Shown: positions 8,931 to 20,200 of the stretch, one piece after another
Layout of the letters: each line of letters starts with the position of its first letter
Position numbering within the stretch: position 1 is the first letter of the stretch
Source of the DNA: Podochytrium sp. JEL0797
Taxonomy: Eukaryota; Chytridiomycota; Chytridiomycetes; Chytridiales; Chytriomycetaceae
NCBI GenBank assembly: GCA_027596195.1
Contig: JADGJG010000304.1
Span: 1 to 24,676 of the forward strand
Direction: 5' to 3'
Length of the DNA: 24,676 nucleotides
Translations under genes and position numbers: made by a program
The notes under the pieces: model-generated
What the model saw: only the letters and a program-made list of their open reading frames with translations
Told to the model about the DNA's origin: nothing
Databases searched by the model: none

Positions 8931-11900
8931 ATGAATCATGGGCAAGGTGGTCCAAAGGCGGTCACTCGTATCGCATGCAAACACTGCACTGGAGAGTTTC
9001 TTCCAGATGATATCTCCCAAACGGGATACTGTCCGCGATGCCGTGAAGACCGACGGTAACTTAAACTCCTCCACAACCTTCCCAACGCAACAACATTAAG
9101 TTATGGAAAGTAGTCCCCAGAGTGCTGGTTTGTTGAGTACAGTGTCAGCAGGGTCTACAAACCAAACTACAGCGGTTTCTGCTGGTGGTAGTAGTAGGTG
9201 AGTTCTGTTTCCGTTTTCCTTTTTCTCTTCTCTCGTTTCTCTCTGTCTGAATCTTTGTTATCCTAGTGGTGACCAACAGCGCCAGCAGATATTCACTTCT
9301 GGAATCTCTCGCATGATTCCCCTCGCAACCCCCGTTCTGTCGCGACTGCAAGCAAGACCTGTTGTGGCTGCACCCATTCACGCCGCAGCCGTTCGCTCCG
9401 AGCGTCTCAAGGTATTCAGGCCTTACTCCACAGACCACAGCAACTTGTTTGTTGATCCTCTTGAGCAGCCAGGGCACTCCAGAGTTGTGGGAAGAAACTT
9501 GAAAACAACGGTCCATGCCGGTGGCGTCGCAGGTCCAGCCGCCATAAAGAACTTTCCGAACACAATGATGATTCAACTCTCTATCATTGAACCATCTCTG
9601 CTGAATGATTTGAACGGGAATCCTAACACATGCTGGCTTGTCGCAGAGCCCTTCTCGGAACGGTACAAAATTCTCTCTTTTTTCCTTCCTTGAAGTGCAG
9701 TTCCCTAAGTGTACTTCTTAAAACAGAGAATCGGTCCTCACTGCCGCTGGGTTCATCAGAAGGGCGATTGCGGCAAACAATGATCCAGAGTTGTTGGCAA
9801 GCTTAACGGCGGTGGCGATTGAGTACATCGATAAGCAAATGGGAGGGTTTATGGAACGACCGATGCGCATTTTTGTTCTGGGAAGATTTGCCGGGAAGCC
9901 GAAACCGGGGCATTCAAAGTTTTGTCCGGCATTGCTCATGGATATTGTTCCGTCCAACCCGGCACGCACCTTCTTTGTGTACGAACCAATGTCACCCGAT
10001 GGAATTGGAACTACCGTAACTATTTCGACGTTGAAAAAATTCGTGTACAGAGGATCGATGTTTGTGGGAGTTGTGAACCGAAACATGGTTGCTGGTGGGT
10101 TTTTTGTTTGTCGTTTTTGCGCAAAGTTTTCTAATGTGTACGCATCCGATAGGAAATTATCGAAACGTTGAGTCCATCGAATACGACTACTTAGACGATG
10201 GCACGGCAGAGAATCTTCCTGCCACCCCTGCCTCCCCGGCCACCACCGACGACGAGCCTTCCCCAAAAAGACCTCGCGTCGTTCAGCGCATTGTTTACAT
10301 GCCCATCTCTGACTCTACGAACTCAGATTTCAACTCCTCTGCCAGCTCGTCAACTACCCCCTCGGGAACCACCCTGGCAGCAACTGCCTCTGCCGCCACC
10401 ATCGTTGCCCCTCGCACCTCCCTGATCACGTCCACTCCATATTCTGGATCCACCAGACCGTCCGACTTCGTTTGGAAACCAGTCAATGACCTCAGCTTTG
10501 ATCTTGACGCTCCTCAGGATGGCAATGACGACGAGTTTCCCCATTCTACCACCATTGCAATGAATGGAAATAGGGATTCAGTGAGGTATTCTCCAGGCAA
10601 CTTTCTTGCCCCTCTGCCGTCGGATGGTTTTGCCACACGCCCAGCCCCCCCCTCCCCATCGCCTGTTCGCCCTGGAGCTTCTTCAACTCTTTCAGTCGTC
10701 AACGACGGCGTTCAAGCTTTGACTGCTAGTGCCACCACCGCCGCCGTTTTCTGCAGCCAAGCGTCACTCCACGCGTCCTTCCAACGACGTACAGATTCCA
10801 CAGAACGTAATACCGCGGAAGCGGAACCTGTTACCACCGAAGTGCCGCTTCCTCTTGAGCTGGTCGACTTGAGTATTTTCGAGAAGCATCGGGACAGGCT
10901 TGCCAAGGAAAATGGAGCTGCGGAGGCGGATTTAACAGGGCCCTTCCATCTTCGACGGGCGCACGTGTGGGCTTTCGAAGTGAAAGACTTGGCCATTAAG
11001 TACCACGACGCTTTTGTCAGCTGGGAAATGGAGTGTGACACGCTGGAGACCGAGAGGGAGTTTTTGAAGAGTCTGGTTCGTCGTCCACAGATCATTCAAG
11101 CGGGAACCCAGGATGGGGTTGTCGATTCGAAAGGGATTGTGTGGGGTGAGATGATGGTGCAGTTGCTTGGTGTGTACAGGGACAAGGGAACGCTGTTTGA
11201 TCATGGCTGTACTGGCCTGCGGCAGCACTTTAAGAAATCGAAGGCAAAGGCCAATCAAGATGCGTGGCGATTCGGACTTGTAAATATCACGCTTTTTACT
11301 CTCGGTTTTGCCGTCTTTTGCTGACATGAACGTTTTTTTCAAGTTTTTGGCGTATTTGGCCCTCCATTGGGGCCAAATCAAAGCTGTTGATGTGGCTGTG
11401 AATCAGGCAATCTATCTGTTTTGCCTGGGAGCTCCACTCAGTGCTTATACGGAAGAAATGCTGGTGGGGATGGATCCGTCGTCTGCGAAGATTCTGGAAT
11501 GGGATTGCACCAAGGCTGTCGACCTTGAAAATATGCTCCAATATGCTGAGAGTAATGGAATAGAAGTAAGTTCCTCTCGTTTCCTCCTTGTATTCCTGCA
11601 AACACTAACAACAACACCCCAGCTACCTGCAACCTGTCAAACAAGGCCAAATGGCTGGCGTGAATTCTACAAAATCTTTGAGCTGGTGACCTCTCGCACA
11701 AACCCCCTCAACAGTTGCAAGAAGGGATTTCAGAGAATCATGGGCCCCCACACTGAACTCTTGTGGCCTCACGTGAACGGGCTGTTTGAGGTTCCAAAGA
11801 CCATTCAACAAGTCTTGGATCAGTTTGACATGGAAGTGAAACCTCAGAATGTTGCGCAGCTACAGGTGTGGGACATGTTTTTCCACATCATTACATCATG

Positions 11901-12135
11901 GCCCCCCACCCTTTGGTGTGAAATGTTGCGCTGCTTGGTTGGATCTTGCATCATTCCTGTGCAATCAAAGATTCGGATTTACATTGCAACCGGAGCGAAC
12001 CGTGCGGAACCGAAGGTGGTTGTTGGAGTGTGTTTTGCAATGTTGACATTGCCGGAGATTGTTTCACAAGAAGAATTTGAACCGTTAATTGTTGGTTCGC
12101 TGACTGGGAGTACTGGAGGTTTCAACAAGGGATGA
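8931..12135 (+). CDS. HECT-type E3 ubiquitin ligase-like protein of a mobile element
   Basis: Seven exons give about 945 residues: 8931-9055, 9111-9197, 9267-9662, 9727-10094, 10153-11279, 11344-11565 and 11623-12135. All junctions are GT-AG and keep frame. The fifth intron (11280-11343) has CTGAC and the sixth (11566-11622) CACTAAC as branch-like sites; the sixth is 57 nt with no stop, so retention would also be in frame. The N-terminus has CKHC and CPRC pairs 14 residues apart, a zinc-ribbon or RING-like site. The middle (about residues 340-570) is Ser/Thr/Pro-rich and probably disordered. The last 330 residues fit a HECT domain: an N-lobe with YRDKGTLFD, FLAYLALHWGQIKAVDVAV and GMDPSSAKILEW, and a C-lobe with LRCLVGSCIIP and VCFAMLTLPEIVSQEEF, where Cys912 takes the place of the thioester cysteine (family TCF..L.LP). 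The first exon is the least certain; ATG at 9103 is another possible start in the same frame. The integrase gene starts 45 bp downstream. Confidence 0.72.
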
Positions 12136-12180
12136 GTTGTTTTATTTTCTGTTTTTGAAGTGGAGGAAAAAAAAATTGAA

Positions 12181-13961
12181 ATGGACGATCCCAACATTCT
12201 TGCGGCTTTGGACCAACATGTGGACGAAGACTTCCTTGACGATGATGACGAGTCTGGCACTGCTCTTCAAGAACCGGAGCCATCCGATACCCACGTCAGC
12301 GACTCCGTTCTTCAACAAAGCCTCCTCTTGCTCGGACGAGCTCGCCGCGCCATTGTCGAACATGCAACGGACCGGGACACATTGATTCAAACTCGAGAAT
12401 ACCTTCGCCAGATGCTCGCCTACATCACTGCCAACAGCCACAGATTGGGAGAACTCTTCCTAGCTTCCCTCATTCCGGAGATGGATCGCCATATTGAGTC
12501 TCTGGACATCTGCATTTCGAATGTTAGTGACGAGATCAAGAAGGCGTATTCGGGGCGAATCGACGTTGCGTTGCAGAGAACTGGCGGGAGGGGGCGTCCC
12601 CGCAAAGTCGTCAACACGCAGAAAGTGCTCGAGTTGCGACGATTGGGTGTCACGTGGACATTGATTGCAAGCCTTGCCCGCATGCATCGTGGATCTATTG
12701 CGTTGCAAATGAAGGCGGAGCGCGTTGTCGACCCCTACAATTGGACCGACATTTCCGACCAAGAACTCTTGATGCAAGTCCGGGAAATCATTAGTCGCTT
12801 TCCCAAGAGTGGGGCGGGCTTTGTTAAAAGTCACTTGGAGGAGGAGTACAAAACGCGAGTCAGTCGCAAACGTGTACGACACGCTGTCGGAGTTGCCGAT
12901 CCGATTGGGGTCTTCAATCGCCTTGTTCGCACTGTCGTTCGCCGAAAGTATTCTGTGGCAGGGCCTCATTCCTTGCAGCACATTGACGGAAACCACAAGC
13001 TGGTACGTTACAAGTTTGTGGTCCATGCAGGTTTGGATTTACTTCTGATTCTGAATTTCCTTTCAAGAACTGAACTCAAATATAATACATTAGGGATCGA
13101 CGGCTTTTCACACCTTGTCGTTTTTTGCAAGGTTTCAGACAACAACACGCCCGAAACGGTCAAGAATGCATTTCTTGGGGGTGTCGATCAGTATGGCTGG
13201 CCATCTCGTGTTCGGTGCGACAAAGGTAGTTATCTCATGAGATTGTCTTTGTTCTGTCCTAACATTTTGTTCCATTTTAAGGAGGAGAAAATGTTCTTGT
13301 CGCGGACCTCATGCTTCAACACCGTGGGTGTGGGCGCGCTTCGATCATTGCGGGCCGCTCAGTGCATAACCAACGAATCGAAAGATTCAATCTGGACCTT
13401 CGGAAGCACGTGTTGGACACGTTTTTGACACTCTTTTCCGAGCTGGAGGCTTCCAGTGCACTACATGTCTCTCTGAACTGGGAGCTCTGGGTTCTCCATC
13501 AAGTATTCCTCCCTCGGATCCAGAAACGACTTGATGATTATGTAGCTGCTTACAACAGTCATGGCAAGCGAATGCAGCAAGGGCTCTCTCCCAAGCAGTC
13601 GTTTGCGATTGGGAATATTTTGCGTGGAAGTCCTTGGGATGATGATACCCTAATTCAAACAGATGGGGTTGAGACATTTGGTGAAGACCCTTGCTCAAGA
13701 GCCCGTGCTGATCGAGTTCAAGCACAAGACGGGACAAACTTTATGCCAAACTCAAGAAAGTTCAGAGCCCGCGTTCGCCGCATTCAATGCCCTTTGACTG
13801 AAGCTCAGCTTGCTGAGTTTACTGAAGAGTGGGACAAACTCTTTCTTCAGGATGATGGAGCTGATGGAAAGAACATTTTCCTAAATTGCAAGGATTGGGT
13901 CAGGAACAAAATGGAATTGAATGATGTTGAAACAGAGAGTAGCGATGAGGAGAACGAATAA
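12181..13961 (+). CDS. DDE integrase/transposase, IS3-like eukaryotic type
   Basis: Three exons (12181-13030, 13094-13225, 13282-13961) encode 553 residues. The acidic N-terminus is followed by a helix-turn-helix region near residues 140-180 (GRGRPRK, then LELRRLGVTWTLIASLARMH). The rve-type core reads LQHIDGNHKL (D269), GIDGFSHLVVF, SRVRCDKGGENVLVA (D326) and VHNQRIERF (E361), with Arg368 seven residues after the Glu, as in IS3-group transposases. Spacing from the second Asp to Glu is 34 residues. The tail ends in an acidic TESSDEENE. The first intron (63 nt, donor GTTTGG) is in frame and free of stops, so both spliced and unspliced products are possible; splicing restores the conserved HAGIDG join. 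The second intron is needed to complete DKGGEN. All catalytic residues are present, so the enzyme could be active. Placement with the eukaryotic IS3-like (IS3EU) superfamily is from recollection of the family and is tentative. Confidence 0.85.
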
Positions 13962-14035
13962 ATTTTAGTACACCTCGGGCAATTGAAATTATTTGACAAC
14001 ATTTCACTCGTCCCCTCCACATGTTTTAAAATAAG

Positions 14036-14121
14036 ATTTTGCAAGATTGGTCGGTGAATCTTGTGACTGTTTTTCAAATAAGATTTTTCCAAGTCGGGCG
14101 GAATCTTGTACAAGATTGTGT
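14036..14121. repeat. CAAGATT/AATCTTG array with 16-bp perfect palindrome
   Basis: The heptamer CAAGATT occurs at 14042 and 14111 and its complement AATCTTG at 14057 and 14102. The last pair forms the perfect palindrome AATCTTGTACAAGATT (14102-14117). Two similar half-units of about 50 bases, each beginning ATAAGATTTT, make up the block. It sits about 80-160 bases after the integrase stop, a place where transposase binding sites of an element end would be expected, but I found no matching array near the 5' side. Confidence 0.6.
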
Positions 14122-14180
14122 GGAATGGCCAAAAACATTCATCCCCAAATTGGTGCAGTATTTGCGATAGATCTTTAGAA

Positions 14181-14272
14181 ATGAATTATTCTAATGTCTG
14201 TCGTCAATATGAAACAATATGAGGAAATGAAAAGTTCTAATGTCTGTTCTCGTTTTGAATCAATATGAGCGA
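14181..14272. repeat. 46-bp imperfect tandem duplication
   Basis: Two copies (14181-14226 and 14227-14272) share ATGAA...TTCTAATGTCTGT and later CAATATGAG. Function unknown. Confidence 0.6.
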
Positions 14273-14444
14273 GGCATTTAATTAAGGTTCGATGAGAACA
14301 CAAAAAAAGCCAGATATAAATCAAAAAGAACTTGTATTCCATGAACTCCAAAAAATGAACTCCAAAAAAATAACAGAAAATGAACAGAAAATGAGCAACA
14401 AAAACAAACACCACAAGCAACCAACACTACGAAAATCCAGTCTC

Positions 14445-16321
14445 CTAATCCTCTCTATAGTCCTCCAACCAGTCATCAGGCGATGGCTCGCGGAGCATTT
14501 CATCATCGTCCAATCCATCATCCGAATCGTCGTCATCCACATCCGAATCAACGTCATACTCAACCGCCTTGCCCTTGCCCTTGTGTTGCTGGCGCGGGTC
14601 CACAGTCACTTGGCTGTCCAGCGAACGATTTGTCAATTGGCTGTCCAAATCTTGCGAGCGGTTCTTGCCAGCAAACGAAGGCTTGAACTGGACGGTGGGC
14701 TGTTTTCGCATCGAAATCCAGCCAGAGGGACGAACTGGGCGCACGTATTCGAGAGGGACAGGTAGATCGGGAATCTCATCGTCTTCGTGAAACTTGAGCT
14801 TCTTGACTACTGAGCTTGAACCAGCAGATGAAGGTCCACCATGGCTTGAGGAGCTGGATTCGTTGGACGGGGAGCTGGATTTCCCTTGCGTGGCAGAGCT
14901 CGCCCGCTTGTCAGATGACGTGGGCTTCAACGACACATTGGACTTCTTGAGGGGCGTGAAGCCGGCACGGCTGGAGGATGGCGGTGTGGGTCTCAACTCA
15001 ATCTCGACAGAAGACTGGCTTGAACTCGAGGAAGCTTGCTGGGACTGGAGGTGGGTCGGACGCAACTGCAAATTCCCGAATCTGGCTACCGAGGTTTCGG
15101 GTTCTGGAGGGGGTTCATTCGGCAAGCAACGTCGACCGGACTCAACAAAGTCAGAGTATTGATCGGGTGGATACGCATTGACAACTGCAAGCATTGCCGA
15201 CATGTATGGCCAGAAGGACGAGTCCGAGAGCAGCTGACGACTGAGGATCATCCTTGTGAGTGTGAGCTGATTGATGTGGGGGGTTTCAGAAGTTAAATGC
15301 AATCCATGCGGTATATAATTGAGAAAAAATACCAAAATCAACGCGGTCAATTCGTTTTTCTCCATGTTGGACCGCGTGCTCTGGTCAGGGCGTGGGTCGA
15401 GTTTGTAGAGTTTACGCCCCAAGGCGGCAATGTTGGCGACAGGTAATTTGGCATGCTCAATCAACTATTTTTCACCGCAGTCAGTAGAGCCAAAAAAAAG
15501 AGGAGAGCGAAGAAGGAAGAGGGGAATGTGTCACCGTTTTCTTTGAATCACACTTGATTGTCGAAATATGACCAGACAAGGCATTGTTGGCGATCGTCAA
15601 ACCGGCAGCATTTGATTGGTCAGGGATGGATGCGAGCCCGTTTGCCTACACGAGAGATTTATTGAACAAAAGGGGCAGTGGAATAAACCCAATAAACGTA
15701 CCACAAGATATGCCTTAGCCTCGTCCAGAATATTGCCGACTTGATGCGGCTCTTCGTCAAGGTCCCCGAAAATGCCTCCGAACTTTCCGGTGAAATTGTC
15801 GACCGAGCAACACGACGCCCTGCCAAGAGTTTCGTAATAGAATTGACGAGCGTTCTGTAGTGCTTTTTTCTAATCGATGTGGTTAGCATCAAAAGCGAAA
15901 CTAGAGAGAGAGTAGTCATACCGACGTAAAGGCCTCACGCACAGCCTCAAGTTTTTGGATCTCGAATAGGTGGTTGATCGTGAGTGCCGTAGAGACAGTG
16001 AGGTCATGAATAGACATCTATTAACAGATGATCAAAAAAAGGTGCGAAAAACGAAGAAAACGACAAGGGGTGAAAGAGTGTGTCGTACCTGATGAGATCA
16101 CTGGCGGGAAGACTAAACGTTGCCAGCACCTTTGATCCGTGGGCACGCAGCGCTTCTTGATCGCTCCGCCTTTGAGAACGGACCGCCGGAGATTCAGATC
16201 CAGGAGCGATGCTCTCAAGCCGGATCGCGACAGGGTTTGGCGTTGGATGAGCGGGCAAAGGAGCGGCGGGTGGGGTTTGCATGGAAGCCATCATGCCTCT
16301 TTTGGGAGCCGGTGCAGACAT
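14445..16321 (-). CDS. Unrecognised multi-exon gene, disordered and acidic C-terminus
   Basis: Read on the minus strand, exons are 16321-16089, 16017-15922, 15869-15702, 15645-15535 and 15464-14445, about 540 residues. Introns after the second, third and fourth exons are GT-AG, 52, 56 and 70 nt, and keep phase; the first of these has GCTAACC as a branch-like site. The first junction is a problem: the best donor (GTACGA at 16088) leaves phase 2 while the following exon reads well from ATG at 16017, so either a weaker donor (GTGCTGG, 41 bases upstream) is used, one base is wrong, or the gene starts at 16017. Residues after the splices include STALTINHLFEIQKLEAVRE and FFLNYIPHGLHLTSETPHIN. The rest is Ser/Pro-rich and probably disordered, then strongly acidic (DSDVDDDDSDDGLDDDE). 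I recognise no domain. It converges on the integrase gene 483 bp away and could be an accessory gene of that element or of the next one. Confidence 0.6.
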
Positions 16322-16537
16322 GGACGATGGGTGAATTTCAATGCCATTTTCGAAAATGAAAAAAAGGTAACGAGTAAAAAAGCCGCGAGGGCCCAGTCCA
16401 AATTTTTCCAAAACAACCCGACAGCCCACCCACATGAATCATTATTTTATCAAACTCACATTTGTTTTATACTGAGAAATTCATAAAATAAATTAAGAAC
16501 ACAAAGCAAATCAGGAAAAAAAGTTGTTGCCGTCCTT
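16322..16537. other. Divergent spacer
   Basis: About 215 bases of A/T-rich DNA between the start of the minus-strand gene and the relic transposon copy. Promoters for both directions would have to lie here; no TATA box is clear. Confidence 0.4.
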
Positions 16538-17045
16538 GACAATTCACGCTTTCAGTCGCGCCTGCCTCGTACCAAATTTTTGGTAACACTGCACAATGCG
16601 GTCGCATTATTCTGATTTTTCCATTGCAGCAAATGCCCGTATTATTTGAGCAATCTGCATGTCACTTGTTTCTCTCTGAATATCCGTCAGAAACTCACAC
16701 GCGTCCTCCTGCAGTGTTGGAAAGAGAACAGCAGAACGCTCCATACTCTGAACCACACACGCATCTTCCTGCAGCGGTGGAAATCAAAGAGCAGAACCCT
16801 CCATTGCAGCAAATGACCACATTATTTGATCAATCTGTAGGACACGACCTTCCGTCTGGATCTCAGTCTGCTCACGCGCCTCTTTCTGCAGCGTTGGAAA
16901 CAATTGACAGTCCGCGACTCGTTTTGATCCCTGCTCTAACAGAGATGAAGGACGATCCACGCGTAAATAAAATAAAGAAATGGAACAAATATGAGTTCAT
17001 TGCTTGTCGTTGCACTTTGATTTCAAATTCAGAGAACAATTAATA
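16538..17045 (+). pseudogene. Internally deleted relic of the downstream transposase gene
   Basis: This block repeats the upstream and 5' region of the gene at 17281. GACAATTCACG (16538 and 17149), a TTTGGTAACAC block and CATTATTCTGAT recur in the same order, then CCATTGCAGCAAATG against CCATTGCAACAAATG at the full gene's start. The reading frame starts MQQMPVLFEQS and goes on with proline-rich segments repeated two or three times (cores TGCAGTGTTGGAA at about 16710, TGCAGCGGTGGAA at about 16770, TGCAGCGTTGGAA at about 16885). It then jumps to KIKKWNKYEFIA, which matches ESKKWNKYETLA encoded at 18572-18610 of the full gene, and soon stops at 17043. So the middle, about 1.3 kb in the full copy, is missing. 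It is most likely a non-autonomous derivative or an older copy into or beside which the full element came. Translation of the 139-codon frame is possible but unproven. Confidence 0.7.
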
Positions 17046-17280
17046 AATATTCAATCAATATCATCAAGTTTTATCATCTCTTAAATCCATTTGTTCCATT
17101 TTAGTGGAGCGGCGACGCGCTCGGTTGCAAATCTGTGAAAAAAGAGTCGACAATTCACGCGCCCCGTTTCAAGCGTCACGTTTCGCGCGTCTGTCTCGTT
17201 CCAACTATTTGGTAACACAGATCAAAGCAGTCTCATTATTCTGATCGTATAACCAACAGCAGATCTCTCCATTGCAACAA
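17046..17280 (+). promoter_or_regulatory. Upstream region of the transposase gene
   Basis: This 235-bp region precedes the full transposase gene. Its second half (17149-17280) matches 16538-16635 upstream of the relic, so the leader has been kept in both copies. That is why I mark it as the likely promoter/leader or element end. No TATA box is obvious. Confidence 0.4.
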
Positions 17281-20200
17281 ATGGCTGGATTATTCGAAAA
17301 AGTTGACGGAGGATTCAAATGCAGTCTTTGTCACGGGGTCCAGACAAATATTGATTTTTCAAAGATACAAAGGCACTTTCAAACTGATAATCATAAGAGG
17401 GCTGCTCTTTCTGCATGTCAGGCCCTTCTCTCTGGATCACAGCCTGAATGTCACGCGACGCCTCTCTCAGAATTTGAACCAATTGACAATGAGCCACAGT
17501 CTTCCCATGGCCCTGTACCCACTCCTTCTGATGTGGAGGAAAATGATTTGGGCGAAATATTCCGCGATTTGGATTTAGAATCAGAAGACAGCTTCACATC
17601 AAATGATTCTTTGCATTCAGACACTTCAGATGAAAATGATGTACCTTCTCCCAAATATCTCGAGCATGAATCAGAGGGGGGTGAAGGAAGCAATATTGGC
17701 AGTTTAAATGAAGGCTGGGATCATGATATTGACTCAAGAAAGTACAAATTTGGCAGTGGGGATTATGACCCATTTGATGGCGAGCTTGAGTACAATTTAT
17801 TAGAACTGTTTACAAAACTTGGGAACAGCATGACTTCAAGGGAGATGCAGAAAAGTATTCTTCATCTTTTCCCAGCAACGAACTTGGCTCCGAAATATGG
17901 TCGATTGCGAAATAAGCAAACTGAGCTCCGAGAATTACTTAATGTCAAGCCAGAAGTTTTGCATGTTAATGGAAAAGTGGTGCATTATATTCCTCTTGAC
18001 AATCCACTGAGGTTGCTTTTTTCCAACCCTTTGCTGCGCAATGAGCTGCATGTGATGCCAGAAATCAAGAAGAGGGTCCAATCTGAGCTGTACCATTCCA
18101 AAAAGTGGCTGGATGATTGCATAACTCCAATGATTCGTTTGGATCACGAAAATGCGGCAGGAGGTGAGCAGATAGTTTTCAATTTTGCATATTTTGGATT
18201 TGCCTCACATTTTCGATTTGATTATAGACAAATTCTATGACATATTTGCCGATGAAGTATATCAGATTGGGGATATCATTATGGCAATCATAACATTTGC
18301 CATTGAAGATGGTGTTGAGGTTGCTTATGGCCATCCATGTATTCTGACTGGCACAACCTTGACTGTTCTATCAGAGTTGGGTACTCTTGAGGTTACCACT
18401 GATTTTCTCCCATTTGATTTCAATCAAACGGAAAAAATCAACTTTGAATCTTCTGAGTTTTCGGATGCTTACATTGAAACATTTGACGATCCTTCAAAAT
18501 GGCGTGCCATCAGCAAAGGTCTCCGACTCTTTATGGTTCCTCTTACAGTGTGGAATGATGATACAAGTGGAAATGAATCAAAAAAGTGGAACAAGTATGA
18601 AACTTTGGCAACTACTCCAGCTGGCCTTCCCTTTGCAATGACTCAAGTTCAAGAAAATATCATGTTTTTTTGCACATCAAAGCATGCTTCAGCATTGGAA
18701 AGCTCTGTTGCTTTAGCAAAAAGTCTGCGGAAATTACGAAAGGGGGTGCAAGTATGGGATTGCAAACACCAAGAAGATGTCATAATTGTTGGTCAGTTTT
18801 CATGCCTCCTGATTTGATGAATTCTAAATTGTTGAGCAGCTGAAGTATTGCAAGTTTCATCAGACAACCCTGCTTCATCAGACATTGTTTCTCACACAGG
18901 GCTCAGTTCCAACACTCCTTGCCGCATTTGTGACATCAAATCACCTTCTGATCCTGATTCAATGGTACAATATCTGATGAGGACAACTGACAGTGACTGC
19001 AGCCTCTGGCCTGATTTTAAAAGCACCAAAAAGACTTTGAAGGACCTCATGGATGACTATACTCATAATCAAGCTACAAAAACGGAAACTCTGTTGAAAA
19101 TGAAGAGCCTGGGTCTCAAGGATAAATTCTTCATGAAAAAACTCAACAATCCCAGCAACACTCCAGGGATGAACCCACTAATGGGGGAAGAGGGGGAGGA
19201 ACCTTTCATTGTTGGGCCAAATGATACACCTCTTGAGTTACTGCATCTCATTCCTTTAGGAGAGCTAAAACATGGATGGCGTGCAACTATCGCAAAGTTA
19301 ACACCAAAAGAAAAACACATGCTGAAGTCACGTTTGGAAGGTGTTTGCCAAGATGGCCTTCTCACTTCAATCAATGGACATGCAATGGTATTTTTAACCC
19401 TATACATGCTCATTTATTAACCAAAATCCCAGGTGCAGCATGCAGGTTCTCTCAACGGAAAAGACTTTCGATCTCTTGCCCAAGTGGCTCCATTTGCCTT
19501 GCAAGGGCTGATTGAAGATGATGACCTTAAAATGTGGATTTCCTTGTCAAGGCTTACTGCTGTCCTGTATTCTTCAGAAGTCAAGGAGGGCTACACAGAC
19601 AATGTTAAAAATAGTTTGGAAGCATTTGTTATTGCAGCTGCAAATTCACAATACTTCTTGGCATTCTTAAAGCCAAAACTGCACCTTCTCTGCCACCTCC
19701 TCTATTTCATTGCTTTATATGGCCCCCTTCGTCTATGTGCTTCAGAGGCTTTTGAAGGATACAACAAAATAATACGGAAATCAATTTCACATACCAGTCG
19801 GCGTGATACATCCAAAGATGTTTGTGGGAAAATGGGGACATTCATTTGTTTCAACCATATCAGAGATGGTGGCTACTACAAACTAGATGGCTTGATGATA
19901 AATAACCCAATCTTGAAATCTCTCGGTCGGGACACCCCAACAGCAAGGAAAAACCAAACAATACGTGTCTCCAGTTTTGTGACATTTCAGGAAGGTGGTG
20001 CACACTACTTTCTACAAGTACACAAAATTAAGCAAGACGAGCTTGAGGGAATTATGTACACTCAGTCTGGAGAAGAATCTCTGGGATGCCCAGTTATCAA
20101 AAAAACAGCAGTTTCTATACAAATCAATTCAGCTTCAGTGCAGCTTATCAATGTTCAGCACTTGTGCAACCCTGGTTGCACCATTGGGCCTAAGACTGGC

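Larger units (their letters stand above)
13962..14444. other. Spacer between convergent genes, repeat-rich
   Basis: No gene is seen. It holds an array of CAAGATT/AATCTTG words (14042-14117) and a 46-bp tandem duplication (14181-14272), each listed separately, and A-rich sequence up to the end of the convergent minus-strand gene. Confidence 0.6.

Noticed and set aside
8931..13961. A bacterial-style operon, given the 45-bp gap between genes
   Set aside because: Both genes need spliceosomal-type GT-AG introns to keep their domains intact, so the DNA is eukaryotic.
17102..17115. TAGTGG at 17102 as a CACTA-type element end
   Set aside because: No complementary CCACTA end with matching flank was found after the transposase gene, and the word is too short to count alone.
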